Shown here: positions 14,990 through 27,227 of the stretch, in pieces
How the letters are laid out: the number at the start of each line of letters is the position of its first letter
How positions within the stretch are numbered: the first letter of the stretch is position 1
The notes under the pieces: generated by a model
The model's input: only the letters and a program-made list of their open reading frames with translations
What the model was told of the DNA's origin: nothing
The model's database searches: none
Position numbers and translations under genes: made by a program
NCBI RefSeq assembly: GCF_003171515.1
Contig: NC_089390.1
Location: 2,046,001 to 2,110,000, forward strand
Direction of reading: 5' to 3'
Length of the DNA stretch: 64,000 nucleotides
Source: Pyrenophora tritici-repentis
Lineage: Eukaryota > Ascomycota > Dothideomycetes > Pleosporales > Pleosporaceae

Positions 14990-17900
14990 GATGGCGAGCG
15001 TGAAAGCACAGCTGAGACAGTGGAGATTGCAAGTTAATGACTTGACCGGCTACGCCTTGTCTCTGGACTCAACGCGGAACAGAATAGAAGGATGATAATC
15101 TGGGCGAGTCGGGTTTGACTGCGATTGATCCAATCCCCGCTCTGTGGATGAAGTGATTCAGCAGCGGTGAATGCTGAGACGCTGACTCTGATCCCCGATA
15201 TCGCTTTCTTCCGGGGTCTCGAAAAGACTCTCGACTCAACAGCTTTGTTCAAGATACGATACTGTACATGTGTCAGTAAAATAGCGACTATGTTGCCGGT
15301 TGCTGGGTTTGCTTCGTCGCGATGATGCATCACAGTTCGCAAAGACTTCAGGGAACGAACCTGTTGCAGTTACCCGCTCCTCACCGGCGTCAAAGCTTTG
15401 GAACGTCGACAATCAATTTCGAAAACTGTAAACACCAATTTCCTAGCCGGACACTGCTGTAATGTCTGAGTTTCGATGTTTCGGCCCGGCACTCTTTGTG
15501 GCGAAGGCAGGGCTCGAGCAAATCGTGTAAGGGCAAGTCAACGAAGAAGGATTCTTTGTCCGCGGTCAGTCTCCGGAAGGTATTTGTAGCGACTACTCAC
15601 TCTCGAGGCCGACTGCTCACGTATAGTATAGTGTACCTGGCCGACTAAACACGGACAAAGGGACTACTGGATTGGTGATGGCTGAGGCGCTTGCCACACT
15701 TGAAGTTCGCGCTGCTTTTGGACTGCGAGCCTCTGAAGCGATTCAATGCGTATAATATGGCGCAAAACTTAGCCCTCTGGCCCGTTCACGTTTCGAAATC
15801 CAATTATCTTGTCCTACCCTCTGTGGGGTTGAAAACGGCCCTCAGCCCCTCTACAACGACAGCTAGGAGGCGGGAGCTACTCCCATTTCGGGCGCCCTTC
15901 CCATAGCTCGCACCTACCTTGAAACCCCGTTTACCAATCTCGACAGGGGTTTACGATGGCTTGCAGCAGTCATGTGCATTTGGCACTTACTATGGTACGC
16001 CACATGCTCATTGGTATCTTTAGCCTTTTGAGCCCTTGGAGTTGTGTCCTGCCAGATCATGGGCTGCATTCCTTGCACCAATTGCATGTCGGGGGCTGGC
16101 AATCCCCCTTCCCCAGTGACCAATGACACGGGACACACTTTGACAAGATTCTTCCCCAAGCTGAACTTGGTTGGGCGAAGAAAAACTCTGGATCTTCTGT
16201 TGCTACGCAGGCCGGCGTGCTTTTTACGGATGGCTGCATCACGTATGCCAGTACCCTGACAGCTGGTCATGCTTGGCAGGGCTGACCACTACATCGCAAC
16301 AGGCACCCAACTTTCATAACGCGCGTCAAAATGCGCATGCACAATCGAATTACAAGCCGCGTCAAACTAGCCAATCTTCAAACACTCGCTATCGAACAAT
16401 CTAACTTGAGTGATGCTCAGATTCACAGTTGCTTAACAAAGGGCCAGCACAGCATTCCCGACATACTGGTCACAGTGCGCCTCCGCGGCGAGGCTTGGGA
16501 GCGTGTTCACCGCTCAGGCCTAGAATAAATCCGAACATTCTACCTGTTCGCGGTTAATAGGTGTTGGGTCTCTTACGCCGATGGCTTTTCGGCAAGCCCG
16601 TTACGGTCAATTAGCCCTCAATGTCTCCAGGCGACAGGTCGGGACAGCAGCCAAGGTCCTGCATATTTCATGCATGCAGCAAAAGTTCGGATGCTTCCGG
16701 TCGATCGTGTCGACATGCGGTCCTTGCGGACCTGCCTCTGGAATGCGTACTATCGCCGTTTCGGTATGACAACCAAACAGTCTTTACTTTGTGTAACCAG
16801 GTTTGATCGATCCTCAAAGACGAAATTGATTGGTTTGAGCAAGCGCGAAACACGTGTCGAAACAGCTGTGTGCGGAATTGCTTTGAGTCAGGGACCTTGG
16901 TTGTGGTGATGAGGTTTGCACATGCTTGTTTTGACCGGTGGGCCCAAATGATACGCAAACGAGCTATCAGCGTGGCATGCTGCTTCTATAGTGTCGTAAA
17001 CGTCAGATAGGTGATCGGTCTCGTTGGATATTCTCGCCGCGCTCTGTAGCCTCGACCTACTGGCAGCCGCAGATGTCGGGGGATTCATTGAGTGTGTCTC
17101 TGATCAGCACCGCCACGACCGTCTGCTTCTACCCACTCAACTCTAGATCTTGCCTTACTCAGACTGGAAACATCTCCGTTACTTTCCGCCAACTATGCCA
17201 AAGCCACCAGTTCAAGCCCCCCGTTCCTCGATACCAAGACTTGTTCGTTCAGCCAAGGACGTCCGCTCCGTTAGTTCTATCCGTCATTGATCTGGCATGG
17301 CTCGTTCTACCCCGCGCCACTTGCAGTGGTATCGACGACTATGCCCCTTTAAATTTCCCGGCTCCTTGCAACGATGGCCGGGAACTAAAATGCAAGCTGG
17401 ACTGCTCAATTCGCGCGAGGAAAGGGTTCTCGGTTTACCCCACTCAACCATTGCTGTTACCATGGGACGCTCGTGGCACGGAAATGCTGTCGATAGTCTG
17501 GCGAAAACGACCAACATCGCGACATTCGACTCTTTTCTTACATTACAACAACACTTGTCGCGTCTTTGCGGGAAGTGGACCGGAAGGACAAGCAAAAGCC
17601 CACTGCTAACAGTACCCACTCAGAACAAGCATACAGATGTTCGGCTTGAGCGACCTGATGCTGATATATTGGTACACTAATAGACGCCCGCGCAGTAGAC
17701 CAACGGTCGCGGTTAGATCAAGCAACTATGCGCCGAGGCATCGACTAGAGCATATCGACTGTAATTATGCACCGCACATGCAAGTATCGCATGATGTTAC
17801 CGATATCTATCCGGTCACCTGGCGACCACCACCCACTTGGTACATAGTCAGGAGACCTAGCTTCCGTGGAAGCGGGTTCAACCAGTTGCGAAACTTCGAT

Positions 17901-18939
17901 CAAAACTTTGCGATATCTATCACATCAGAACGATGACCAAGACCCCTGCAAGGGTAACATTAGCTGCGGGATGGTCTAGTTAGAAGGCGCTTATCTCGGG
18001 TCGTTCGCCCGGCTAAAGTGGGTTGGTGAAGTCTGTGGCGGCACATGTCACAACACGTGCAGGATTGACCGCGCGAAGGCTTTGGCCCAACGATCGCCAT
18101 CTAACGGTTTAGCAAGGCTATCCTCCACCCACGCCGCACTCATCTTGGGATCAGCCTCCTAGTCATCCTTCATCTTTGTATCGATCTCACCTCGTACCCA
18201 TTTTCCGCTTATCTTCTGCATGCAGTTGTTCCACTAGATCGTGGTGCCTCAGCTTCCCAGTACCTATCTAGGAGAGATGCGGCTCAAAAGCGGCGCTCGA
18301 TGTTTCCGCAACTAGCTAGCACGATGCCACGATGCCCCATGGGGCTGGTAATGCGCCGTCACGTGATAAAACTAACACTGCACTACTCGCTTGATCATGG
18401 TGCCCAGCGTTCGCCGCCGCGTCCAGACTCGATCTGGGAAATGGTAAGGTGTACAAATGGGCTAAGCAAAGTCTAGCTTTGTAATGAGGCGGACTGTCTG
18501 CTGAACTCCAATTGAACAAGCCACTACTTCGTGTGTATCGAGGAGGACCACACTATTAAGACCTGTCCCACAAATACGCGTAAGCAATCTAGATTTCTGG
18601 AGATATCTGAATCAGAAGGAAATCAGCCCAGGTTATGCCATGATCACGTCGTCCTACGAATGAACTGTGACTGTCTTCGTGCAAGCAAAGGACAAAAGCA
18701 TCCTGTTTCATTGTTCTTACAAACTGTGAACTTCATTGATGCGAAGAAGAGAACAAAGACAGACCTATTGGATCAGGGGTTTCAGTCACAGTGAGACATA
18801 ATGATTCTTTGATACAGAGACGAGGGAATGATCAAATGAAAGATGGGTGGATACAGGAAGAAGAAATTTAGCATTCTACTAGAATTACTAGCCATTAGTC
18901 CCGTATACGATTAGCACTGCGAAATTACACTTCAAGAAT
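14990..18939. other. Long gene-poor stretch
   Basis: Nearly 4 kb without a gene I can support. Base composition is balanced, not the AT-rich pattern of heavily RIP-mutated DNA. Open frames of 100-178 codons occur in several overlapping frames around 17.07-17.68 kb, without domains. It separates the HMG gene (transcribed leftward) from the coiled-coil gene (transcribed rightward), so it could be a large divergent regulatory region, hold non-coding RNAs, or hide a fast-evolving gene. Confidence 0.5.
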
Positions 18940-21825
18940 ATGTATAGCTCAGAGACTGGTAACAAGAGTTCAGTATTGGAAGATGAGGCCATGGAGCAGC
19001 CAGGTCAGGGAACGATGAAGAAGCCTGTTAATCTCAGTATAGACAAAGATATCGTTTCCACTGAGCCAGAAGATTGGGGGAAGAACACAATGTATAACGA
19101 GCAAAAGCAACGATATGACAATTCGCCGTTTTTGACACCTTCTCCGCACACGCCGTCTCCGTGTAATTTGCATGGGTCCGTCCATCCACCACCGAATATC
19201 CTACGACATGCATCCAAACGGCTAGCTAAGCCTCCTACATATGATGCTCCCACGAAAGCTTCAGAAGCGAAGAAGAATGAGAAAGTGGAGCTTCCGGCGC
19301 TGGTGAAAAGGGGAGATTCGGGCAAGGACCGTCTTAGTCGGCCAAACACCTCTGATGGGCAATCACCATCTGCGCAATCGGAGCCGAAATCTGCTCCGCT
19401 GTCGCGACCATCCAGTGCTGATCCCCTTACTTCAGTGAAGTTTGGGCATAGGGATGATGCGTACACCGATGAAAAGACCAGGATTGATATCGATGAAGAG
19501 CAGCCTGCAGAGAAAGAGCATGCAGATCCTCACCTTCAAGATCTGGTCGCAGATATCAAACGCTTACAATATGAGAACATTGCATTGATGGAAGTACAGC
19601 AAGAAGAGGAAGAAGCGCTGAGCAGATTGTCACAACTGCAACAGGATAAAACAAAGCTGGTAAAAGAAGTCAGGGTGCTGCGCGAAACAAAAGCTAAAAC
19701 GGAAGAACTGGAGAGTGAGATCGATAAGCTTTCCAGTCAGCTCAAACTCGTAACTAGAGAGAAGAAGAAAATGAACGAGGAACTAGAAGGCTCGAGAAAC
19801 AGGATGGAAGAGCTTAGCCAAGAACGTGATCAACTTTTAGTTAACGTACAGGAGCTAAAGCAACAGAAGGAAGAATACTGGCGTCGAGACTTGCCACTTA
19901 ATGCGTCGGCCAAAGAAGTGACTATCGCAGATCTAGAGTGGAATAATGCAGAATTGAGACAGAAGCTGAGGGAGAGAGATGATGAAGTGGCCTATCTGCA
20001 GAGAGACAAAGCTACAACTCAGAAAGAGCTTGAGACAAAACAAAAAGAATTGGATGAAGCTTATGAGTATGCCAACCAAGGTCAGGATAGCCTCGAAGAC
20101 CAGATTAATGAGAACGAGTTGATTATCCAGAGGCAGAAAGATCTCATCAGCACACTATCAACACTCATGGAAAACGCGACGAAATCCATTAGCGATGACT
20201 CGGACATGGAGCTTAGCGAGATTTACGATTTGGTACAGCAGCTTACCGCCCAAATCGAGACGAGCAGCTTATATGAGAGTATCCATATGCTATTCCAAGC
20301 CTTTGGAAAGACTAGGAGATCGTTACACAGCACGAATGAAGACTTGAAGCGTCAACTACATTATATGAACCTTCAGGTCACCAAACTAGAAGCAGCAGCC
20401 AAGGCGTCTCTGACAGCCGAAGTGCGTATTGCTAGCCCTGATATAGCTATTCCATCGATTCTACAATCCCCAATGAGTCCACTACAAGCAGATAGAGACG
20501 GATCCGAGACACTCTATAGGAATGAGGTCCGTGAACGCAAGAACACAAAAGCACAGCTCAAACAGGCTCACTTGGAAAAAGTCAAATTGTCAGCAGAAAC
20601 CACCACCCAAATCGAGAAGATCTCGAACCTAAAAAACCTCCTTGAAGACTCACAAAACGATTGTGCCAATCTGAAGAGCAGAGTCAACGAGCTCCAAGAC
20701 GAAGTCCAATCCTGGCAATCCGAGCTCGCAGAGTCAAAATCCCAACTCGAGCTCCGCACCTCAGCATTCGAACGGGAAGCCCATTGCATCCGCAAAGAAG
20801 GTCTCCGCCAAATAAAATCGTACTACAAAAAAACCGCCGACGAGTCAAACTGGCACGTCACCATGCTCCAAGCCCGCCTCGCCGCCCTCCAAGACGACCA
20901 TACAGACGTGCTCAACCTCTTCAACGCCTCAAAGCGCGAAAAAGCCAGCCTAGAAGAAGAAATCGTGCGCCAAAAAACGTTTACTCTCGATCCCGGTTTC
21001 GCAGACCATGCGAATGCAGTGCGTGAGAAACATCCGGGACGGAGACCTTTGCCTAGTTTGTCCCTGCCGGTCAACCCGGATGAAAACGGCAACTTGGTTA
21101 TGTCCGAGACACCGACCACACATACGACGCCACTGGCGAAGAAGGAGAAGAAGAAGAAGAAGAAGAAGGAGAAGTCGGTACCGAGGTATCAGTTACCGGG
21201 GGTTAAGGCGGCGTATTTGGAGGAGGCGATGGAGTTTAGGCAGAAGTTGAGGTTGAAGGAGGCGGCGACGGATGATTTGTTGGGATTTTGCATCAAGAGG
21301 CCGGACATGAAGAGGACGGAGAGGGAGGCGGCGTTGATGAAGCAGACTGGACAGGTTACTACTATGCCCTTCTCGCCGTCTGTTTCTGTCAAACCGCCTA
21401 CATCGACGTCGACGACGTTGTCGCCGAGAGAAGGAACGATGACGTCGTTCTCGACTTCGAGATTCCTGTCTCCGACTTTGGATTTCACTCCTATTCCAAC
21501 CTCCCGGAGATTTCCTACTACCACCTCTTCCACCACCCTACCCACTTCAACTCTCAGCATCCCCGCAACCTCATCATCGTCCGTCTTCCCAATGACCCCC
21601 AGCGCTTACCCTACGCAAGAATCCTACGTTTCGGCCATGTCCACACAAATCGTGAATAAGATCCGCAAGCGCAAAATGGGCAAAGCGCTGTATCCACCTG
21701 GTAGGAAAGAGTACGAGGAGGTGAAAAAGATGACGGTGTGGGAGATGTGGGATGGGCCGAAGTGGGCCCAGGAGGAAGCTAGTGCAAGGGAGAAAGAGAT
21801 TCTGAAGAAGAGGGGTGTTTTGTAG
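18940..21825 (+). CDS. Large coiled-coil protein of unknown function
   Basis: A single open frame of 961 residues from ATG 18940. Residues ~1-190 are hydrophilic and Ser/Pro-rich. About 195-690 are dominated by Glu/Lys/Gln/Leu heptad-like sequence, a long coiled coil. A Lys run follows (positions 21139-21171), then a conserved-looking PRYQLPGVKAAYLEEAMEF segment, a Ser/Thr-rich linker, and a basic C-terminus with WEMWDGPKWAQEE. There is no signal peptide or membrane segment. I do not recognise the family; spindle-pole, septal or other scaffold proteins can look like this. Codon choice is AT-leaning in the first half and shifts toward GC-ending codons after ~20690. The start is the first ATG of the frame. 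Confidence 0.75.
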   Translation: MYSSETGNKSSVLEDEAMEQPGQGTMKKPVNLSIDKDIVSTEPEDWGKNTMYNEQKQRYDNSPFLTPSPHTPSPCNLHGSVHPPPNILRHASKRLAKPPTYDAPTKASEAKKNEKVELPALVKRGDSGKDRLSRPNTSDGQSPSAQSEPKSAPLSRPSSADPLTSVKFGHRDDAYTDEKTRIDIDEEQPAEKEHADPHLQDLVADIKRLQYENIALMEVQQEEEEALSRLSQLQQDKTKLVKEVRVLRETKAKTEELESEIDKLSSQLKLVTREKKKMNEELEGSRNRMEELSQERDQLLVNVQELKQQKEEYWRRDLPLNASAKEVTIADLEWNNAELRQKLRERDDEVAYLQRDKATTQKELETKQKELDEAYEYANQGQDSLEDQINENELIIQRQKDLISTLSTLMENATKSISDDSDMELSEIYDLVQQLTAQIETSSLYESIHMLFQAFGKTRRSLHSTNEDLKRQLHYMNLQVTKLEAAAKASLTAEVRIASPDIAIPSILQSPMSPLQADRDGSETLYRNEVRERKNTKAQLKQAHLEKVKLSAETTTQIEKISNLKNLLEDSQNDCANLKSRVNELQDEVQSWQSELAESKSQLELRTSAFEREAHCIRKEGLRQIKSYYKKTADESNWHVTMLQARLAALQDDHTDVLNLFNASKREKASLEEEIVRQKTFTLDPGFADHANAVREKHPGRRPLPSLSLPVNPDENGNLVMSETPTTHTTPLAKKEKKKKKKKEKSVPRYQLPGVKAAYLEEAMEFRQKLRLKEAATDDLLGFCIKRPDMKRTEREAALMKQTGQVTTMPFSPSVSVKPPTSTSTTLSPREGTMTSFSTSRFLSPTLDFTPIPTSRRFPTTTSSTTLPTSTLSIPATSSSSVFPMTPSAYPTQESYVSAMSTQIVNKIRKRKMGKALYPPGRKEYEEVKKMTVWEMWDGPKWAQEEASAREKEILKKRGVL
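21139..21171 (+). repeat. AAG-rich trinucleotide tract coding poly-Lys
   Basis: Nearly pure AAG/GAG repeat inside the coiled-coil gene, encoding an almost uninterrupted Lys run with two Glu. Likely length-variable between isolates. Confidence 0.85.
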
Positions 21826-22209
21826 GCGGAGGGAGATGGGAAATGGTGATTATAAATTCCATGTAGCAGGCTGAAATTGTAGCGAAGAATACAAAAGTCT
21901 AGCTTTACAATTACACCAAGTTGTTCGTGCACCAATCGAGTCATCGCCTTCCGACTTCGATACAACACCTCATGCCCTTGTTGCGCCTGAATCTTTGACC
22001 AAACGCCTCACCTTCATGCAACACAGGACAAACACCTCCAATGTGAAAGTGACAGTAATAGATAAGTACACCTTTTGATACAAAATATGCAAGAGAAACC
22101 AAGCCCTCCCTAGTCGATAAAAAATAACAGCGACGGCGATGGTGATGTGACAGACGGGAATGAATGAGAAGACAGAACGAGCCCGACAAGATGAAAAAAG
22201 GCAGAAACA
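21826..22209. other. Convergent intergenic stretch
   Basis: Between the 3' ends of the coiled-coil gene and HIR1; only untranslated-end type sequence is seen. Confidence 0.5.
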
Positions 22210-25200
22210 TTACATATCTGTAACCATAGCTTCATCCTGTCGTTGTCCATCGACCACGATACCCAGGAGACGGGCGTAGGGCACAGTAATGCGTTGGAGG
22301 TCGCGGTGTTTGCCTGTATCACACATGTTAGCAACGTTTTCTCATCATGGATGAAAAGGAACATACCGAGTATCAGCACGGCCTCCCTCAACAGCTCCTC
22401 CCTCTTCCACCCACAAATAACCTCTGGCTCCTTCAACGCCGCCGCCGCATCCTCGCCTTCCTCACCGTCTCCCTCTGCGCCCCCCTCGTCCTCATCCTCA
22501 GCAACAAGACTGCTAGCAAGGCTCCTCAACAACTCTTCAATTTTGCCTTTAAGACCCTCTGCACCAAGCCTCTTGACATACATGGTGAGATAAATCTTGA
22601 ACTCTTCTCTCGCACCCAGCGTACGAGCGGCAGCGACGCGGTTCTCCAGATGCGCCACACTAGCCGAGCTCTCAAACGTCTCGTAGCCCTCTGCCGAAAC
22701 CAGGATCTTAATGAGACGCTGGAGGTGGAAGGCGCGGCCTTGGAGGAGCGACTGATTCGTAGTGTTGCGTTCGAGCGCAGGTATGATGCCCGCTGAGATA
22801 TTTTCAATGGAAACCATGTCATCTTTTTCCTTTGGTGCGGCATTCTTATCCTGCGAGGACCGGATGTTGCCAACGGAAGAATCGGTGCTATTCCAGTATT
22901 GCGATGTGACGCCCCACCAGGGTTCAGAGATGCGCTGCCAAATGTACATGTCGGGATTGTAGGCGTAGCCTTCGCCGTTGGACATAGCGACTATGATGCG
23001 GCCGGCCGAGTTTAGGCGCGCAAAGACGATGCCGGGGGAGCGGGTGAGATGCGGGCCTTGGGCGTAGGCTGCGATGTCGAGGATAGGGGCGAGGGAGATG
23101 GGTGGGTGTGGGGCGGACATTGTTTTTAGGTTCCAGATGTAGACCATGCCTACGGCGGTTATGCACATTAACCACCATCCGCGACAGTCCATAATGACGG
23201 GTTGGGCTTCTAGGACCATGGCGTTGAGAGTGCGGCGGCCGGCAGGTGTCCAGGCGTATACGGAGCCGTCTTCGCATGCTGCGGCGAAGAGATTGGTGTT
23301 GCCTGTGACTAGGAGTACGGCCTTTGGGAGGAAGTCTTGCCAGAGAGACTGTCCTTTGCTGGTACAAGTCATCCTTGTTGGGTCGTGATCCTGTGGGCGT
23401 CCTGTCCGTGATGGTCCACTGGCATTGCGTGCTTCCAGAATTACAGTGTCTGGTATTTCCGCTTTCCCTGTGTTAGCATCTACGCCATTCTGTGGTGGTT
23501 CACTGCCGTCCATGGTTCGTACGATAACACTCCGGACTTTCGGTACTGCGAGGCGGACCTGAGCAAGACTCATAGCAGGGTTGACAATGGCTGGCCTTAG
23601 GACCTTTGGAATCTCTTGTAGGTCATTCTTCGGTGGCGCGGCAGCGGGTGGGATGAGACCGTTTTCGCTGTTCAGTACTATAGCTGCACCTCCAGGTCGT
23701 ACAGAAGCAGCCAGTCGTCGCTCCACTTGTTTGTCTTCGTCACCCTCAATCTCAGCAAACTTCCTCTTATTTCCGATAAGCATGGTCGCAAGCCCGCCCT
23801 TTGGGAATCCATCGTACGGTTTTGAGAGGTCGAGAATGTTATGGGGGTTATCGCTCCTGCCACCCGACGTTGTCGTTGCGGAGAGAAGCTGCGTTTGCGG
23901 TAGGGAAGATTCGCCGACACCTGACGAAGATGACATGAGCATTGGTGCTATCCGCTTCTTGCCATCTTTCGTGACAGTCACTCGCTGCTTGAGCTTCTCT
24001 ACCCTCTGGTCTGGGGGTGGTTCGGCAGGGGCCTGCGGTTGTGCGGTAGCGCTCGATCCATTGGTGAGAGTCGTCGTGGGAATACCGTTGGTTCCGTTCG
24101 TAATAGTTGGGGGCTGCACTGCACCGCCATCGCCCATTAGTGCACCCATCCTGCCTTGTACTCCCTTCAACTCTCCGTTCTTACTGCTCTCTTCTAGGAG
24201 CAGTGCGTCCGTGCTTTCGATAATGCCAACTCTTCTACCAGCGCCGAATTTTGCAAGCGTCTTTTCGTTCTCAGCAAGCGACGCAGGATATCCCAACTCT
24301 CCCGGCTGAAACATGAGTGTCATGATGCTGCCATCCAAGCTGGTCGCATACAGGGTCTCACCGTGAGGTGACCATGACAAGTCGGATATGGCCTTTCCTG
24401 CCAGCTCTTGGAAAATCATGAATGGCCTAGGTAAGCTTGTATTCCACACGCTAAGGCACTTGTCTTGTCCCGCACATGCGACAATGGTCACGGTCTGTTG
24501 GGTGATATTTCCGTCTTTGTCTGGACGTGGCGGGTCCCGGTAAAATAACCTCGGAGAGAAGGAGGTGACCTCGACAGGGCCTTCATGACCGACCAAACTG
24601 ATATCCCCGTCCCATGTTCCACGCGAAAGAATGGCAACTGAGCTGACGGGTCCATTTGTAGCATTCGCAGCAGCAATATGTGCGCCATCGGGCGACCATG
24701 AGCAACGGCGGAAGTATGTGGTGAGCGGCGAGGTTTGAAAGGGGACTGTGATTGTGTGGTCTAGGACGAAGTTGTTGACCTGGTCTTGCTGGGACGCATT
24801 CTGCGGCGGTGAGTTGAATCGGTAGACTTTGATGGTTCGGTCGTCGCTAGCAGTAGCAAAGTACTTGTTCGCCGGGTCGAAGGTTATGCCTTTGACGTGA
24901 CTCTGGTGATTTGATAGCGTCTTCAATTTTTCGAATGAATGGCCTGACCAGACAACGACCTTTGAATCCAGCCCCACCGAAACCAATATGGAGGAGTCGA
25001 ATGACCATCCAAGGTCCTGCACATCGTTATCATGTCCAATCAGGCGGCGGATGACACGCCAATTCTCGACGGGTGGGGGCTCGTTCGATCCTGCAAGTCC
25101 ATCAGCAATTGCTTGCCCTCAATGCCTGAGGTATACCTACCGAAAGCTGCGTGTGTTGGCGCATTCTTGTCGAGTGCGTAGACGCATACTATCTTGTCGT

Positions 25201-25623
25201 CTGCACCGGAAGCCAGGTATTTACCGTTGGAAGAGAAGCGTACGGCGTGGATAGTGCCTGAATGGTGGCTGACAGCGGCGAGCTGCTTCGGCTTGGTGTA
25301 TGTGGGGTCGTTTGAATTTAAAATAGCCTCTGTAGACCACACTCGCACATAGCCATCTGTGAAGCGTGACTTAGCAATGTGTTAAGGAGTAGGGCATGGC
25401 GCGTGTAGAACGGGCATGATTTAACGAACCTCCAGCGGCCGTAGCCAGGCGCGACCCATCGGGGGAAACGTGGCAGCTGTATACTTCAAAGTCTTTCTGT
25501 TCGCCTAGAATGACGAGGTTTGTCAGTTACAAAGCTGAGATGGGTTGGGGCGCAAAGAAGCTGTGCATGCGCAGAAGTGCACTTACCCGGATGCGTTAAC
25601 CACTGCGGTTTGATGAGACGCAT
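22210..25623 (-). CDS. HIR1: Histone transcription regulator Hir1 (HIRA)
   Basis: Five exons: 25587-25623, 25430-25504, 25141-25356, 22367-25090 and 22210-22313, giving 1051 residues. Introns are 82, 73, 50 and 53 bp; intron 2 uses an unusual GTTCGT donor but restores the frame. The N-terminus MRLIKPQWLTHPGEQKDFEV is diagnostic, followed by WD40 repeats (about residues 10-370), a B-domain-like Lys/Arg stretch (RVEKLKQRVTVTKDGKKRIAP) and the Hira C-terminal domain, ending in ITVPYARLLGI. Hir1 is a scaffold of the HIR complex, which deposits H3-H4 independently of replication and represses histone genes. The first exon codes for only 12 residues and is easily missed. Confidence 0.95.
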
Positions 25624-26354
25624 GGTCGCGTATGTGTTTCCAGCACTCGAAGCGTGCTGTTACGCGACCACGAGTTGGGGGGGAAGAGGGCTGGGAGAAA
25701 TGGTTGTGGGTTGCTAATCGAACCGCACGTCTCGGTGGACCGCGACAGTTGTCTGGCGTTGGCGACGCGAACTCGCAGTTGACGGTACTTGGCAGACGTT
25801 GGAGCAGGGGTTTAAGGTTTAGGTGCATGCGCCGATCGAAAAGTGGAAACAAGCGACTGGGAGTAGTGTGGGGATTTGTACATTACAGTAAGCTGAAGAG
25901 TAAGCTTGGAATAAAGCGTCATGTATTTATGCTAACGTTATGTGCTGGCCATGTTCACCCAACCCGTCGTAGACCTAAGCTCCTCCCATAACACAGCTCA
26001 CAGCTGAAGTATTCGTATTCACTCTCCCAATGGTTGCCCATCGAAACACCATCATAGTACTTCCAAATAGTGCGCAGACCAAATGCAGCGAGAACAACTC
26101 TCATCACTCGCTCAGTTCTGCCCGTATTCATGTCGTCGGTCGAGGCTACTATGGTATTGGTCGCACTAGCCTTGGTGCAATGTCGCAACTGCCGAGGCCG
26201 AAGCAAATGTTATGCCACTCAACCATGGCCCTTTCTCCACTTCTGTAGACGTCCGTATCCAAGCTACATCCGACGGAAGAAATGTTCTCATTCACAATTC
26301 CATGCATAGAGTGTACCTATATGGATTGTGAGTTGGAAGTCGTACATGTGCTGT
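25624..26354. other. Intergenic: HIR1 promoter and zinc-finger gene 3' side
   Basis: No supported gene; short overlapping frames only. Confidence 0.5.
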
Positions 26355-27227
26355 TCATTTGGCCTTCTTCCTCTTTTTGAACACCACAGCTGGTGCAGCC
26401 GGTGCATCCTCCTCCTTCTGGGCCGCCGCCTCACTTGCCCTGGCTTCTGCCTCTTCTACCGTAGGTATTTCTTGCAGCGTCTTGACGTCTGCATCCTCGT
26501 CCTTGGTCGCCTCCACTTTCACCTCGTCTTTTGATTCTTCCTTCTTGACTTCGGTTTTCGTCTTCCCCAGCAAGCTCTCGATATCATCGTCCCCACCCTT
26601 ACTTCCTGGAAAGCTCTTGTAGCTATGTCCCCAGCCCTTCTTCTTCGTGATCAACTCTCCCGCGGCCTCTCGTTCCTCTTCGTCCTCGTCTATCATCCTC
26701 TTGCGCACACCCTTGTTTAGCGCTGTCACCTTGAACTCCCCATCCTCTGTGACCTCCCCAATGACTTGTTCCGAGACTGTCTTCCACTCACCTGCCATAG
26801 CCAAGTCACCTCGTGCAGCTGCAGGGAGCGCGACACCCATGGCCGCCAGTTCATCCCATTGTCTCTTCCTATCATCTACAGTCGCCTTCTTCTCTACCCG
26901 CTTTTCGAACGTGGGTTTGCCTCCTACGCCTGTTGCTACCGAGGGTGTGGAAGCGGAGGGTACGAGGCCATTTAAGCGTGCAACCTCGGCTTGCGCGCGC
27001 GCTTGATTGCGCTTTTCGTTTTCTTGTTCGCGATGTAGCCCCTTCAGACTGCGCTGGATGTTGCCTTGGTGGCGGCCGGTCGCTTCGTGCTGCGCGCGCT
27101 CGAACTTTGTGTCTTTTACGAACGTGGAGCAGAATTTGCACCAATATTTTGGCTGTGGAATAGTTAGCTCGTATTGCGCAAAACATAATGGGGATATATC
27201 TACTGTTGACTTCCAGTATTCGGCCAT
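26355..27227 (-). CDS. U1-type C2H2 zinc-finger protein (WBP4/FBP21-like)
   Basis: Starts at ATG 27227 and stops at 26355; a 51 bp intron without a stop (27153-27203, GTAGAT donor, GCTAAC branch, CACAG acceptor) is removed, leaving 273 residues. After splicing, the N-terminus reads MAEYWKSTPKYWCKFC, leading into a matrin/U1-C zinc finger with Cys pair and two His (HEATGRH). The remainder is Lys/Glu-rich with a basic tail ending FKKRKKAK. The family includes WBP4/FBP21 and other spliceosomal A-complex proteins, so a role in pre-mRNA splicing is likely. No WW domains are seen, as is usual for fungal members. Confidence 0.85.
   Translation of the reverse strand: MAEYWKSTVDISPLCFAQYELTIPQPKYWCKFCSTFVKDTKFERAQHEATGRHQGNIQRSLKGLHREQENEKRNQARAQAEVARLNGLVPSASTPSVATGVGGKPTFEKRVEKKATVDDRKRQWDELAAMGVALPAAARGDLAMAGEWKTVSEQVIGEVTEDGEFKVTALNKGVRKRMIDEDEEEREAAGELITKKKGWGHSYKSFPGSKGGDDDIESLLGKTKTEVKKEESKDEVKVEATKDEDADVKTLQEIPTVEEAEARASEAAAQKEEDAPAAPAVVFKKRKKAK
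27153..27203 (-). other. In-frame intron before the U1-type zinc finger
   Basis: 51 nt, stop-free, with donor GTAGAT, branch GCTAAC and acceptor CACAG. Removal brings the conserved YWK start next to YWCKFC, as in family members. Confidence 0.85.

Noticed and set aside
17073..17609. 178-codon plus-strand frame with ATG in the gene-poor region
   Set aside because: Two other frames are open over the same bases, composition is Ser/Leu/Arg-rich without a domain, and no introns extend it; chance is likely.
17960..18020. tRNA-like GGTCTAGTTAGAAGGC and GGTCGTTCGCCC sequence
   Set aside because: The two boxes are too close for an anticodon arm, and no acceptor stem pairs.
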